Below, piece after piece: positions 11,463 to 23,750 of a stretch of DNA of 64,000 bases. Numbering within the stretch: the first letter of the stretch is position 1; each line of letters starts with the position of its first letter. The notes under the pieces are model-generated. The model saw only the letters and a list, made by a program, of their open reading frames with translations, did not search any database and was not told where the DNA came from. The stretch comes from Helicostylum pulchrum (taxonomy: Eukaryota; Mucoromycota; Mucoromycetes; Mucorales; Mucoraceae): NCBI GenBank assembly GCA_025677825.1, contig JAIXMO010000002.1:682001-746000 (forward strand), given 5' to 3'. The translations under genes and the position numbers were made by a program.

Positions 11463-12463
11463 AACAAAAACTTCTGATAAAATATAAATACTGTCCTTTT
11501 TAATAAACTTAACTGCAGTAAACTTAAAATATCTGAAGTGATGTTCATTTTGTTTTATTTCATCCATATTCCTTTTTTTATCTTTCATTGTTTGACTATC
11601 ATCTGTTAAATTAAATTTATTAGATATCATTATAATGATTCATTGCTGATTTACACTCCAAAGAGCTTATAACTAGTTAGCAACTATATAGTCTGGTGCT
11701 CACTTAAATTTAAATTTTATAACAATACATATCCTTTTCAAAATCTACACTTCTAAATTTATTTTCGAGCATTAATTAATCTTATCAACGAATAGACTTA
11801 AGTTTTAAAAAGAAGTTTATTTGTACAAACAGCTGCGACAGATCACTTAAGCTCATGCACTGCGGATATTAATGGTTTTAAGATTCGTATGACATTATTT
11901 TACTTGCATATGTTAAGGTGTATATCTTATTAAAGAAAAACTGATTTGAGTCACGAAGAAAGTGATATCTGCCGTCTTTGTACTTCACATTGCATTTATT
12001 TTATTGCATGACCGGCATTAGTACTATACCTGGCTTGAGATGAAGGAAGCTACATAGTATCAGAAGAAGGCAATATTGGCGTAGCTATTAAAGTTTAGTT
12101 TTTGAAAGGGATACGCTGTCAAAGCGCCAAAAAAAAAAAAAACGAAGAGAAAATGTACTCATAAGATATAAGTGCCAGTAAAAAAGAATCTGTGATATAA
12201 TACTGTAAATCATTAAGCATCTCGTTATAGCACGACGGAGCTATTCAATGCTAATATAAACTATTGGCTAATGATATCCTGCATAAATATACATATTAAG
12301 AGGTAGTACATTTACTATGTGTATAAAGTTTTCAAAATAGAGCTATCTAACCTAACAATATTTTTGATCAGCGGTGTATTTAATAAACTTTTCAACTTTT
12401 CGAAATATTTACTTCTCTTTTTTTTTCATAAACTTTAATATAATAACGTAAGCTACAGAATTA
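11463..12463. other. Intergenic upstream of the P450 array
   Basis: AT-rich sequence of about 1 kb. No ORF, RNA gene or clear repeat was recognised. The last part, with poly-T runs near 12415-12425, is the presumed promoter of the first P450 gene. Confidence 0.4.
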
Positions 12464-14313
12464 ATGGAATATATTTCGTTACCAAAACTTGATAAAAAGG
12501 ACGCTTTACCTGTGGCTAGCTTAGCGATTGCCGTTTCTATAGTCTATACGTCTTATAGAATGTTTCTGTCTAATCAAGAAAAAAAGCACACTTTCAAGAA
12601 AATACCCGTCCCTGGCTCTGCCTATCCTTATATAGGCCATATGATGTCTTTGGGAGAGTTACCGGGAAGAACAATTCAAAAATGGCACAAAGAGCTGGGA
12701 CCTATAATCAATCTTAAAATGGGTATTCAGAATTGGATCGCGGTGGATGATCCAGTTTTGGCACATAAAATATTCGTAACAAATGGGATAGACACATCTT
12801 ATAGACCTCATAACGCATATGCGTTTAATATATTATGCTCGGGTGGAAAGTAAGGCGTGTTTTATGTAATTATGATAACGCTCTAACATTTAGATATATG
12901 CATTCATAGGGGTGTATCGTTCTCCCAACCCAATGGTCGCTGGAAAGTCACCCGATCGGCTAGTATGTGATCTTATAAATAAAAAACATGCGCATATAAT
13001 TTATAATAAATGTTTTTATAAATAGTTTTAAATTTATTGTCACCCAAATACATCGAGAAACATATACCGACAATAAGTTCTGGATCTCGAAAACTGGTAT
13101 CTGACTTTATTGAATGTACAATGCGAGAGGGCGGCGTCAACCCGTATAAATATGCACAGTTATTTGGAATGAATAATATTTTTGGTGCTTTATTTGGCAG
13201 AACTTTCCCTTCTGTTGAAGACCCCGAATTTATAAAGTTGCTACATTTGGCTGAAACTATTACGACCTGCCTTGCTTTGGAAAACGATTTGCCGAATTAT
13301 TTTCCTATTCTTTCCGTATACGAGTACTTTTTCAAAAGCCAAGATGAACAAAAAAGGTTTTTGGAAAACGAATATTATCCTTTTTTTAGAAAATTCGTCA
13401 AAGAAGCCTATGAGGCAGAAGGCTCAAATTTCATAAAATCTCTTACAGAAGAAGGACCCAAGTTATCAGAAGATGAAACTATGCACGTTGCACGTAAGTT
13501 TCAATACTGTTTTTTTTATAGAGAAAAACTATTCATAAAAGCTAAACACAATAAATAGTCGATTTAATAGTTGCCGGTACCGACACCATTCCTGTATCTT
13601 TGTTCTGGATAATTGCTATAATGTGTCATCACCCTGATGTTCAAAAGAAAGTGACTACTGAAATTGATGATTTTATCAAGCTGAATAAATGTCTTCCTAG
13701 TTTTCATGACAGGTCGCAGTTACCCTATTGTATTTCAACTGTAAAAGAATGCATGAGATTTAGACCAACAACATCGCTCGGATTACCTCATACTACTCGT
13801 CGCGATAGTGAGTATAGTTTTTCTCATTATTTAAAACTATTATATTGATCTCGTTATTATAGTTTTAGTCGATGATTATATGATTCCCAAAGGGTCAGTA
13901 ATTATACCGAGCATGGAAAGCATGCATATGCGATCAGACGTTTATGCTGAGCCGGAAAGATTTATGCCTGAAAGGTTCATAAATAATCTTAAAACCATGT
14001 ACTCTGCAGCCAATGGTAAATTGGAAGAACGCGATCACTATAGTTTTGGATGGGGAAGGTAAAGACATAAATATTAGATTATAGTTGAAACTACAGACAG
14101 TAAACCTTCGATTTTAATAGACGAATTTGCCCTGCGATTAATTTTGCAGAAGCAGAAGTATTTTCAGCATTCATTCAAGTATTTTCTGAGTGCTATATTG
14201 AGCCCGCCAGTGAAATCTTTCCGGACCTTGATAGTGGAGTAAACTTGGGTATTGCTGTCTCGCCCGTTAGTTACAAAGTTAAATTAATTAAGAGAGAGAG
14301 TATTTATAAATAG
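12464..14313 (+). CDS. Cytochrome P450 (array member 1)
   Basis: Six exons: 12464-12849, 12910-12962, 13026-13493, 13559-13807, 13863-14058, 14121-14313; about 514 residues. The N-terminus has one hydrophobic anchor (about 16-34) and a proline-rich hinge (KKIPVPGSAYPYIGH), as in ER-bound microsomal P450s. Catalytic marks are the I-helix AGTDT, the K-helix ExxR (KECMRF) and the haem loop FGWGRRIC with the ligand at about Cys454. The usual final Gly of the haem signature is Ala (CPA). Exon 1 is 21 bases shorter than in paralogues 2-5; the other exons have identical lengths. Substrate unknown. P450s of this type are NADPH-reductase-dependent monooxygenases. The family resembles the CYP509-like group of Mucorales, by recollection only. 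It is the most diverged member, for example LLSPK where the others have VLAPK or VLGPK. Confidence 0.9.
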
Positions 14314-15360
14314 GTTTTTAGTCTATTAAACTTAAATCGGATCTAATAAAACTGCGTGAATCAAATAACTTCAGTTATTTAAAATATTTAGCTGCGCTGA
14401 ATTAGCAATATCTTGTGATTTTACCATGACTTAAAAGCTCTGCATTCTATACAGATGCGAGAAAACGTAGCAGCCCAAAAAAAGAAAGAATTAAGACAAA
14501 AAAATAAAATATTAGGTAGACCTCATACCGAGTACCGGTAATTAGGTTAGGTTTTTATGCGAATACGAGGAAAATATCTTTTCGGTCCCAATTGGTATCG
14601 TTTAAAATAAAAACTGCGTGTGTGACAAAGGTATAAATACATCTGTATGTATCCAGTACATAAACAAACACAGCAAAACAGGTTTTTTTTACATAATATT
14701 ATTTACACGAAACAACCCCTTTTCGTGATTCAGCACATTTTGGGGATTATTTAATAGGTTTACGTAGTTTCGGACTTCGACCTTATTGAATTCCATATCC
14801 TAGAAGAAATTTAAAGTAACCCATAGAAAAATCCTCAAATGCGAGTAGCTGCGTCTATGATGACGACTCGTGACTACATGAAAAAAAAAACTTTTATGTG
14901 AATTGAAAACATAAATGTCGCAAACAGAAAATGATTATTTCAACAGAAGTTTAGTAAGTTATCTTATTGGATTAACAAATATAGAATAAATACATGAAAA
15001 TATAATGACTAATGAATATCAATACAGCGGCTCACGCTAGTTTTGATTAACGCAGGGATGTTTTTTATACGGTGTTTAAGTTTAATTGTTTTTGTGATGA
15101 CGGCTTTCTTAGACGTTATTTTATAATCGAATAAAGTTTCTTGCGATAGTCTACGCATTTTTTAACAGGTTGAGGTTTTTGAAAACTAGTTTTTTGACAG
15201 CCGTAAATAAAACAACTTATAAAAATTAAAGAACACTCTAAATATAAAGAATATAATAAATATCGGTAAAGAAGTTTAAAAGAATGTTTGTAATGTCATA
15301 CTTTCAGATATTGCTAGGTTTCATGGTAGTATTCTTTCTTGGCAGATATCTATCTTGTCT
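14314..15360. other. Intergenic between P450 genes 1 and 2
   Basis: About 1 kb of AT-rich DNA with poly-A tracts. No ORF above background and no recognisable relic of a P450 exon was found. Confidence 0.4.
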
Positions 15361-15380
15361 CAATATTCTTATATATAGTC
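15361..15380 (+). promoter_or_regulatory. TATA-type core promoter shared by P450 genes 2 and 3
   Basis: The block ATATTCTTATATATAGTCC lies about 75-95 bases before the ATG of P450 gene 2. It recurs at 18499-18517 before gene 3, in otherwise diverged upstream DNA. The TATATATAG core and its position fit a TATA box. A 20-base run of A lies between it and the start codon. Confidence 0.55.
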
Positions 15381-15456
15381 CGTTCAATTATAGTTTCTTT
15401 TCTCTTTGTAATTATTTTATTAACCCATCAAAAAAAAAAAAAAAAAAAATCTAGAT

Positions 15457-17328
15457 ATGGATCAAGTAAATAAACTCGGAGGGTATCTTCCCGTATCAAG
15501 TCTCGAGAGAAAAGACCTATTTCCGGTAGTGAGCATCGCGGCCGCCGCTTCTATTTTTTTTGCGTCGTATCAATTTTTTTCTTCCGGTCAAAATAATAAA
15601 CAAGAGTACAAGAAAATTCCAACACCTGGTTCTAGGTATCCATATGTAGGACATATGTATTCTTTAGGTGCGGTTCCCGGAAGCACGATTCGAAAATGGC
15701 ATAACGAGCTAGGACCTATATTTAATCTTAAGATGGGTATCCGAAATTGGTTTATGGTTGATGATCCAGTCCTGGCTCAAAAGATATTCGTAACAAACGG
15801 TGCTAAAACCTCATTTAGAGCCCACCATGTATTTTCGGTTGACCATTATAGTATGGGCGGAATGTAAAGTATATTATATCACATAAATATTGATATATCC
15901 TAATATCTTGACATATATACAGGGGCCTTGCTTTCTCTCAACCTGATGAACGGTGGAAAGTGTCCAGATCAGCTGGTATGTATAAACTTAGAAAAGCAAG
16001 TATATCTTCTTGCGTATTAATATATATGTAAATACCTGAATAGCATTAACTGTATTGGCACCTAAGCATATTGAAAAATATATCTGGACAATGCGGCAAG
16101 AGGCAAAAGATTTGGTGACTAGATTCATCCAATCTACAGAACGCAAAGGCAGTGTTGATCCATCACAAAGTTTAAAGTTGTTCGCTTTGAATGTTATGTT
16201 TAAAATTATCTGTGGTAAACGATTTGACTCTATTACTCACCCAGACTATAAGCAGTTTCAAAAAATAGTAGAGCATAATATAAAAAATGCGGCTTGGGAA
16301 AGCGATACATCTAATTTTATCCCCATTTTTTCTGTATATGAATACTTTTTTGGTACCTTGGCTGATCAAAAGAATTTTATTAAAATCGAACGGGATCCAT
16401 TTTTCAGAAGGATAATCAAAGACGCTACCATCACTGAAGGACCAAATGTTATAAAATCTTTTGTAGAAGATGAATTTAACTTATCCGAAGATGAAATATT
16501 AGTACTCACATGTATGTGCTCATATAATTTTTTACTTTTAAAATTACTAATAGAATATTATATATCAACTACGGCAGCTGATTTAATTCTTGCTGGTTTG
16601 GATACTGTATCCGTCTCTTTAGCATGGAATATGGCCGTAATGTGTCATCATCCTGATATTCAAAAGAAACTTGCTGCCGAAATTGATGATTTTATCAAAG
16701 TAAACGGGCATCTACCTGACCTAAAAGAGAAGGGGAAACTACCTTATTGTATATGCGTTATAAAAGAAAGTTTAAGATTTAAACAGACGGCTCCGCTTGG
16801 CTTAGCTCATACTACTCGCGAAGACAGTAAGTATAAACCATTTATTTATAATTGATTCTAATATTTAAAAATAGTTTACATTGATGGTTACATGTTCCCC
16901 AAAAATTCTTCAATCATCTCTAGTATGGAAAGCATGCATATGAGACCGGAGCTTTACCCTGATCCAGAAAAGTTTAACCCAGAGAGATTTATGGGAAATA
17001 CCAAACCTATGCAGTCTGCTGCTAATGGTAGACTGGAAGATCGAGACCATTACAACTTTGGGTGGGGCAGGTAATAACTATTATTTAATTCTGTTACAGG
17101 ATTGAAACTTAAAGTCAATTTTATTTTTTTAATAGACGTATTTGTCCCGGAATCGCTATGGCGGAAGCCCAGCTATTTGTAGCCTTAGTAGAAATATTTT
17201 CTAGGTGTTATGTTGAGCCTACAAGCGATGGATTACCAGACATTGATAACGCAATTCATGGCGGCCTTACAGCCCGACCTGTTAACTATAAAGTAAAATT
17301 TGTCCAGCGTACAGATTTTTCTACTTAA
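15457..17328 (+). CDS. Cytochrome P450 (array member 2)
   Basis: Exons 15457-15863, 15923-15975, 16044-16511, 16578-16826, 16875-17070 and 17136-17328 encode about 521 residues. It has an N-terminal hydrophobic anchor (about 23-44), a KKIPTPGSRYPYVGH hinge, I-helix AGLDT, K-helix ESLRF, and haem loop FGWGRRICPG with Cys about 461. The I-helix Ala-Gly-x-Asp-Thr and haem motifs are intact, so the enzyme should be active. It pairs with array member 3: they share the TATA block, the EYFFGTLA segment and 3' flanking sequence, so they are probably the product of a tandem duplication. Predicted location is the ER membrane facing the cytosol. The substrate is not deducible. Confidence 0.93.
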
Positions 17329-18498
17329 TTAGTTTAATAAATTTATTGTAATTCACATTAAGTCAATTTGCCCCAAAAGTAATATAGTTAAAGTAATGTA
17401 CTCGTCAAATGACATTGATCGTACGAAAGTTGTATGATCTTGTGTAAGCTCATATGACGATTTCCATATTTAATGCATAAGATTTTTATTTCATGCGGTT
17501 TTAAAGTTGCTAGCCCATGAGGAAAAAGTCTAATCTGTCTTTTCACACTATTTTTATGCATGATTACTTTCTTTCTGCGTCTATCCGAAAATCTAGAAAA
17601 ATAGCTGCGCCTTTTAAGGTTGATAGACATATCTATCATTTTAAAAAGAAGAGCGTTTACCCTATTGGTAATAGTAAACAAGAGGGTCAAACATATATCC
17701 TTGTGTTAAAAATAAAAATATAGATATTAAGTCCTATATGAGGTCACATAAGTACATTTGGCTCGATATTTACGTACAATAAATTTAAATCAAATGACTT
17801 CTATTACTTTGGTTAGTTGTGTCACGGTACACCAATATTGTGAGTTCCGGAGAGGACTTGGTACAGCCTGAGCGCATCTGCGACAACGATTTATATTGAC
17901 ACACAACAGATACAGATAAAGATAATAGCACAATTGTCTTCTAAATATTATACTTCTAGCATGTCTTGATCTATTACACTATTTTAACCGTGTGTAGAAA
18001 AACCCTCATCCAATGATTTAACCGAGGTGCGACTTCGCATTGAAAAAGCTTGGTAAGATGAATTTTTAAATAGACGGATTTAAGACCAATAAGTGTTAGA
18101 CGCGTAAAACTACACTGACACATACTAAACAATCGGTGGATATTATAAGTTTCTGTCCCATTATCATATGCTATTTGATTAACAGAAGAATATGAGAAAC
18201 AGATAACGTCTTTGTAGAATTTATTTGGAAGATGACTGGTTTTATCGCGATATGATCGATAATTTAAAACAAACTGTACTTCCGACAGCCGATGTATTTG
18301 CTCATAATCATATATTTCAAGCTTATATGGCGGCTAAATATATGATATATATGGATGTAAGTAGTATGATAAATAAAACAAGGGAATATCGACTACTGTA
18401 TCGGTTTCAAAGGTCATTGTTAACTATCAATGAAACCTTCGTCCCTATTATCTCTAATTTGCATTTATACTAGTTTAGTTGGTATTTAAGTTGTCTCC
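17329..18498. other. Intergenic between P450 genes 2 and 3, with a shared flank block
   Basis: About 1.2 kb. The stretch around 17390-17475 is similar to 20545-20620 behind gene 3 (common CTTGTGTA and CTCATATGA words in the same order), showing that the duplication that made genes 2 and 3 included downstream DNA. ORFs at 17388-17690 and 18225-18473 have no recognisable content and are treated as chance. Confidence 0.45.
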
Positions 18499-18517
18499 AT
18501 ATTCTTATATATAGTCC
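18499..18517 (+). promoter_or_regulatory. TATA-type core promoter of P450 gene 3
   Basis: Second occurrence of the ATATTCTTATATATAGTCC block, about 50-65 bases before the ATG at 18566. See the copy at 15361-15380. Confidence 0.55.
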
Positions 18518-18565
18518 TCTTGATTAAATTTTTTTTTCTAATTATTCAAAACAACAGATAAAAAT

Positions 18566-20447
18566 ATGAATCAATTACATAAACTTCAAGAATATCTTCC
18601 AGCCTCAGCTCTTGAAAGAAAAAATATGTTGCCTGTAGTTAGCATTGCCTCTGCCGCTTCTATCTTTTTTGCGTCCTATCGTTTTTTTTCTTCGGACCAA
18701 GAAAGCAAGACTAAATACAAAAAAATCCCTATGCCTGGATCCAATTATCCATACGTTGGTCATATATGGTCTTTAGGTGAACTTCCCGGAAGAACGATTC
18801 AGAAATGGCATGGTGAATTGGGACCTTTAATTAATCTTAAAATGGGTGTTAAAAATTGGGTTTTGGTAGATGATCCGATCTTGGCGCAAAAGATTTTTGT
18901 ATCAAACGGCGTCAAAACATCATTTAGATCTCGTAACGTTTTTACTTTCGATCACTATAGTATGGGTGGAATGTAAAGTATATCTTAATATAAGGATACA
19001 TATAAAGATACATATAAATATATGTTCTAAATTTTGGATCTATATAGGGGCCTTGCTTTCGCTCAGCCTGATGACAGATGGAAGTTTTCTAGATCTGCGG
19101 GTATGTATTCCAGTATGAAACCACTTAAAACCGAATACTGATATATACCTCTCTTATTTGAATAGCATTAACCGTATTGGCTCCCAAGCATATCGAAAAA
19201 TATATGCCTACAATTCGAAAAGAGGCAAGAGATGTGACAAATAGGTTTCTTGAATCTACAGAAAAACAAGGATTCTGTGATCCAGTAGAGGAATTCAAAT
19301 TGTATGCCTTGAATGTCATCTTTAAAACTGTCGCCGGTAGATCATTTACTTCTAACGAGGATCCTGACTATAAAAAGTTGAAAAGAATAATGGAATATAA
19401 CATAAAAAATAGTGCCTGGGAAAATGATTTATCTAATTTCCTTCCCATTCTCTCCGTATATGAATACTTTTTTGGTACCCTAGCCGAACAAAAAGCTTTT
19501 ATCAGAGATGAGCGGGATCCATTTTTCAAAAGAGTAGTCGAAGATTCTGATATTATTGAAGGCCCAAATGTTTTGAAATCTCTCGCAGAAGCTGGTTTCG
19601 ACTTATCTTTTAATGAAAAATTAGTACTCGCATGTATGTAATGATATAATATATTAATTTATCTACTTACTATAACAAATATTATTTTTTACAGCTGATA
19701 TAATTCTTGCCGCTGCAGACACGGTATCTGTCTCTATGGCATGGAATATTTGTGCTTTGATGCACCATCCAGATATTCAAAACAAAGTTTCCACCGAAAT
19801 TGATGAATTTGTCAAATTAAATGGACAGTTACCAGGATTAAACGATAAAGGGAGTATGCCTTATACAATGTCTGTCATGAAAGAAGGTTTACGATTTAAA
19901 GCAACGACCCCCCTTGGGTTAGCCCATACTACCCGTGAAGATGGTACGTATATAGAATAAATATATATTTAAATCTAAATTTCGTTCAAAATAGTTTACG
20001 TCGATGGTTACATGATACCCAAACATTCTGCTATCATCTCTAGTATGGACAGTATGCACTTGCGAGCTGATATTTATCCTGAACCCGAGAAATATATTCC
20101 AGAAAGATTTTTGAATAATACCAAACCTATGCAAACTGCCGCTAATGGTAAAGTTGAAGATCGCGATCATTTCAACTTTGGATGGGGAAGGTGATAGTTA
20201 CTATTTAGTCTTATTGAATAATTAAAAACTCAAAGCTAATCTTATTTTTAATAGACGAATTTGCCCAGGAATTTCTATGGCCGAAGCACAACTATTTATT
20301 GCATTAGTAGAAATATTTTCTACATGCCACATCTTACCTACAAGTGAAGGCCTTCCTGACACTGATGATGCAGTAAACGGCGGTCTTACAGCACCTCCTG
20401 CCCCTTTCAAGGCCAAGTTTGTTAAGCGTACAGATATTCGTACCTAA
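18566..20447 (+). CDS. Cytochrome P450 (array member 3)
   Basis: Exons 18566-18972, 19048-19100, 19166-19633, 19695-19943, 19995-20190 and 20255-20447 encode about 521 residues. It has the usual anchor, the hinge KKIPMPGSNYPYVGH, K-helix EGLRF and haem loop FGWGRRICPG (Cys about 461). The I-helix reads AAADT rather than AG-x-DT, so the Gly that normally lets oxygen approach the haem is Ala; the acid and Thr are kept. This could alter chemistry but does not by itself imply loss of function. It is closest to array member 2 by shared promoter, flanks and sequence. Confidence 0.93.
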
Positions 20448-21186
20448 ACAGTTTAATAGTGCAAATTAAATAATAAAATTGAACCTCATATCTTTATATC
20501 GAAAATCATAGAAGTCTCCAATCATACTAATTATTCATGGGATATAAACTCTTTAATGTACCACCTTGCAAAAATTGTGTGCTCTTGTGTAGACTCATAT
20601 GATGATTTCTAATCTCACCTACGATCAGTATGTAAATAAGGAATAATTCGAGCTTTAGTATCCGGATTTTCTACTTTCGCGTGTTTTCCATAATTTGGGA
20701 TTTCGTGAACTAAGGAGTACGTGTGAGTTTAGACGTGTTGCCAGTGTGATTATTTCTATTACAGTAGAGTGTAGTCCAATAATTATGCATCAAAGACAAT
20801 AACAAACTCGGGTCAATATGCTGATCATATTATTTAATCTGCTTTTGGTTTGCTTGTTTTCGTGACACAACCTTCTGTAGCTTTTTTTCTTTTTGTAAAC
20901 CAATAACTGCTTCCAAATAACTGATCAGTGTTTTTAGCAATATATTTATATTATTTAAATCTACTATAAGAATAAGTCATATTAGCTACTATTACACGCA
21001 AATCGTCAACCAGCTGATACGCACGAATTAAACACATTATAGACAATACGAATTATGAAGATTAGAAGTCGCTTACTTTAAAAAACTTGATCTATTATGG
21101 GAATCGTTATAACCTCATACCGTTGATCGTTGATAAGGAATACGATTTTATTACTTTAGTAATTACTTAATCACTTTTTTAAATAC
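20448..21186. other. Intergenic between P450 genes 3 and 4
   Basis: Contains the flank block (20545-20620) shared with the region behind gene 2. Nothing else was recognised. Confidence 0.4.
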
Positions 21187-21203
21187 CTATAAATATATAA
21201 GGG
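21187..21203 (+). promoter_or_regulatory. Candidate TATA box of P450 gene 4
   Basis: CTATAAATATATAAG about 65-80 bases before the ATG at 21268 fits a TATA-type core promoter. It differs from the block shared by genes 2 and 3. Confidence 0.45.
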
Positions 21204-21267
21204 TCATTCAGTAATTTGTATCTTACTTTTAAACTTATTCTTACATTAACAAAATAAAAATAAAAAA

Positions 21268-23122
21268 ATGGATCAAACAACTAAGTTAATGGAGTACTTT
21301 TGTTTACCAAATCTTCACAGAAAAAATGTATTGCCTATAGTTAGTGTTACTACGGCCGCCTCTCTTATTTATACAACGTATAGAATACTTAAGACGGAGC
21401 AAGAGAAGAAGCAAAATTTCAAGAAGATACCAATTCCCGGGTCCAGCTATCCCTATGTGGGACATATGATGTCTTTAGGAGAACTCCCAGGTAGAACGAT
21501 TGCAAAATGGCATGAGGAGCTGGGCCCTATTATAAATCTTAAGATGGGAGTACAAAACTGGATTCTGGTAGATGATCCAGTTCTGGCCCATAAAATATTC
21601 GTAACGAAAGGCATGGAAACCTCGTACCGTCCCCATAATGTTTATGCCCATGATCATTATAGCTTCGGAGGAAAGTAATGTATAATTCATATGATTATAA
21701 TTGCGTGTTATAATAATTAAATTTTACAAATATCTAGGGGCATATCGTTCTCTCAACCAGATGGTGTTTGGAAAGTTTCTAGAACAGCTGGTATATATTA
21801 AAAAAAAAGCGCCGTACAATAGTATCTATTTAACGCTATTATTATCTATAGCCTTGTCGGTTTTAGCACCGAAACATATTGAAAGTTATACTCCCTCCCT
21901 AGAAAGAGAGTCCAGAGATTTAGTATCCAGGTTTATAGAATCTACAGAGAAAAATGGCAGTGTTAATCCTCTCAAACATTTGGAATTATTCTCAATGAAT
22001 GTTATCATCACGGCTATATTTAGCAAAAGATTTGATTCCGTTGAAGACGCTGACTTTAAAAAATTGGATGCAATGGTCGCACATGTCATAAAAAATTGTG
22101 GATTAGAGAACGATTTACCTAACTTTCTTCCTATTGTCTCTATATATCATTACTTCTTTGGTGGTCAAGCTGAACAGAGAGATTTTATTAAAAATAAACG
22201 CAACCCTTTTTTCAGACAACTAATTCGAGATGCTGCCGTTGCTGAAGGCCCAAACGTCATAAAGTCTCTTGTAGAAGATGGCTTTAAGCTATCGAATGAC
22301 GAGACATTAGCAATCACAGGTATGCATAAAATACTTTTGTTAGTATGAAGTGCTTACAAAAAATCATATTTGACAGCCGATTTAGTTGCAGCCGGTACGG
22401 ATACCGTCTCGATCTCTTTGCAATGGAATATCGCCGTAATGTGTCGTCGCCCAGATATACAAAAGAAAGTTATTTCAGAAATTGATGAATTTATCAAGTG
22501 TAATGGTCGTCTTCCTAGTTTTAAAGAGAGAAATCATCTGCCATATTGTATTTCGGTCATGAAAGAAAGTATGAGATTTAGATCAACAATTCCATTAGGT
22601 TTAGCTCATACTGCATACGAAGATCGTAAGTATTTTATTTTCGTTCTTTTAAAGCTATTAAATAACTTTAAAATTAGTGATTATCGACGGCTATATGATA
22701 CCAAAGAACTCTATCCTTATTTCAAGTATGGATAGCATGCATATGAGACAAGATATTTATCCCAATCCCAAAAAATTCGAACCTGAAAGATTTATGAATA
22801 ACCTTAAAACTATGCAGTCTGCTGCTAATGGCAAATTAGAAGAGCGCGATCATTTTAATTTTGGATGGGGAAGGTAATACAAGTTAATTATTTACTCGAT
22901 AATCAGACGCTTATCTATTATATTTTTAGACGTATTTGCCCTGGTATTTATTTGGCCGAGACCGAAATATTTTTGGCATTCGTTCAAATGTTTGCTAGAT
23001 GCTATATCGAACCCTCTACTGATGGCTTACCGGATATTGACAGTGCAGTTAATTTAGGACTTACCGCAGCGCCTGTTAGTTACAAAGTAAAATTTGTCAA
23101 GCGAGCCGATTCTCTAATTTAA
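21268..23122 (+). CDS. Cytochrome P450 (array member 4)
   Basis: Exons 21268-21674, 21738-21790, 21852-22319, 22377-22625, 22678-22873 and 22930-23122 encode about 521 residues. It has an N-terminal anchor, the hinge KKIPIPGSSYPYVGH, I-helix AGTDT, K-helix ESMRF and haem loop FGWGRRICPG (Cys about 461) followed by IYLAETEIF. All hallmark residues are intact. The gene belongs to the subgroup formed with members 5, 6 and 7 (shared ALENDLPNF/ANF-type and NERNPFFR-type segments). Membrane-anchored monooxygenase of unknown substrate. Confidence 0.93.
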
Positions 23123-23750
23123 GTGATTAAATAAATTTTTATAATAACCGGTTTCGGTCCATTTTTTTTCAAAGAAAAAAGCAGACTAGTAGTACGAATA
23201 TATGAATACATAGAACAGATGATTTTGATAGTCAATGAGAAATAAATGTAGTCGTATTTTCTCATAATAAAAATGCGTGTTTATCACGTAAATTTGTGAA
23301 ACGATTACCTATCCCGACCATACTTAATACAAACATAGATGATCAGTGTCTACACGCGCTCAATAAATACACAGAAGACGATTAATTTACGCTTTTGAGT
23401 GGTTTCTTTGAATAATATGACGAAAATATAAATGTTATACATCGAGATGCGATGGGAATTTATTATGAATATGAAATTAAACGTTTTAATTTATAGATTT
23501 ATTGCTGGATATTTTTTAATCTATTTTTAATACATCATTTTATAGTACAATTATGTGTAAAAAAAATATTAGTTATACTTTTTTGGCAGCATAAAATTAT
23601 TAACTACTTGATCCAAGTACATTTCCAGGAAATCGAGTTTATCTGTCAGCTGACCACTCTCAGTTTATTATATATTGAAATCACTTCCAGTTATTTATTT
23701 TTATTAATTTACTTTTTCACCTTAGCTCTTACACTTATAAAAATTGAAAA
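23123..23750. other. Intergenic between P450 genes 4 and 5
   Basis: About 630 bases of AT-rich DNA holding the 3' flank of gene 4 and the presumed promoter of gene 5 (a TATATATTGA word near 23670). No gene seen. Confidence 0.4.

Noticed and set aside
18225..18473. 82-codon ORF before P450 gene 3
   Set aside because: No recognised content, overlaps the promoter region, and has no counterpart before the sister gene 2.
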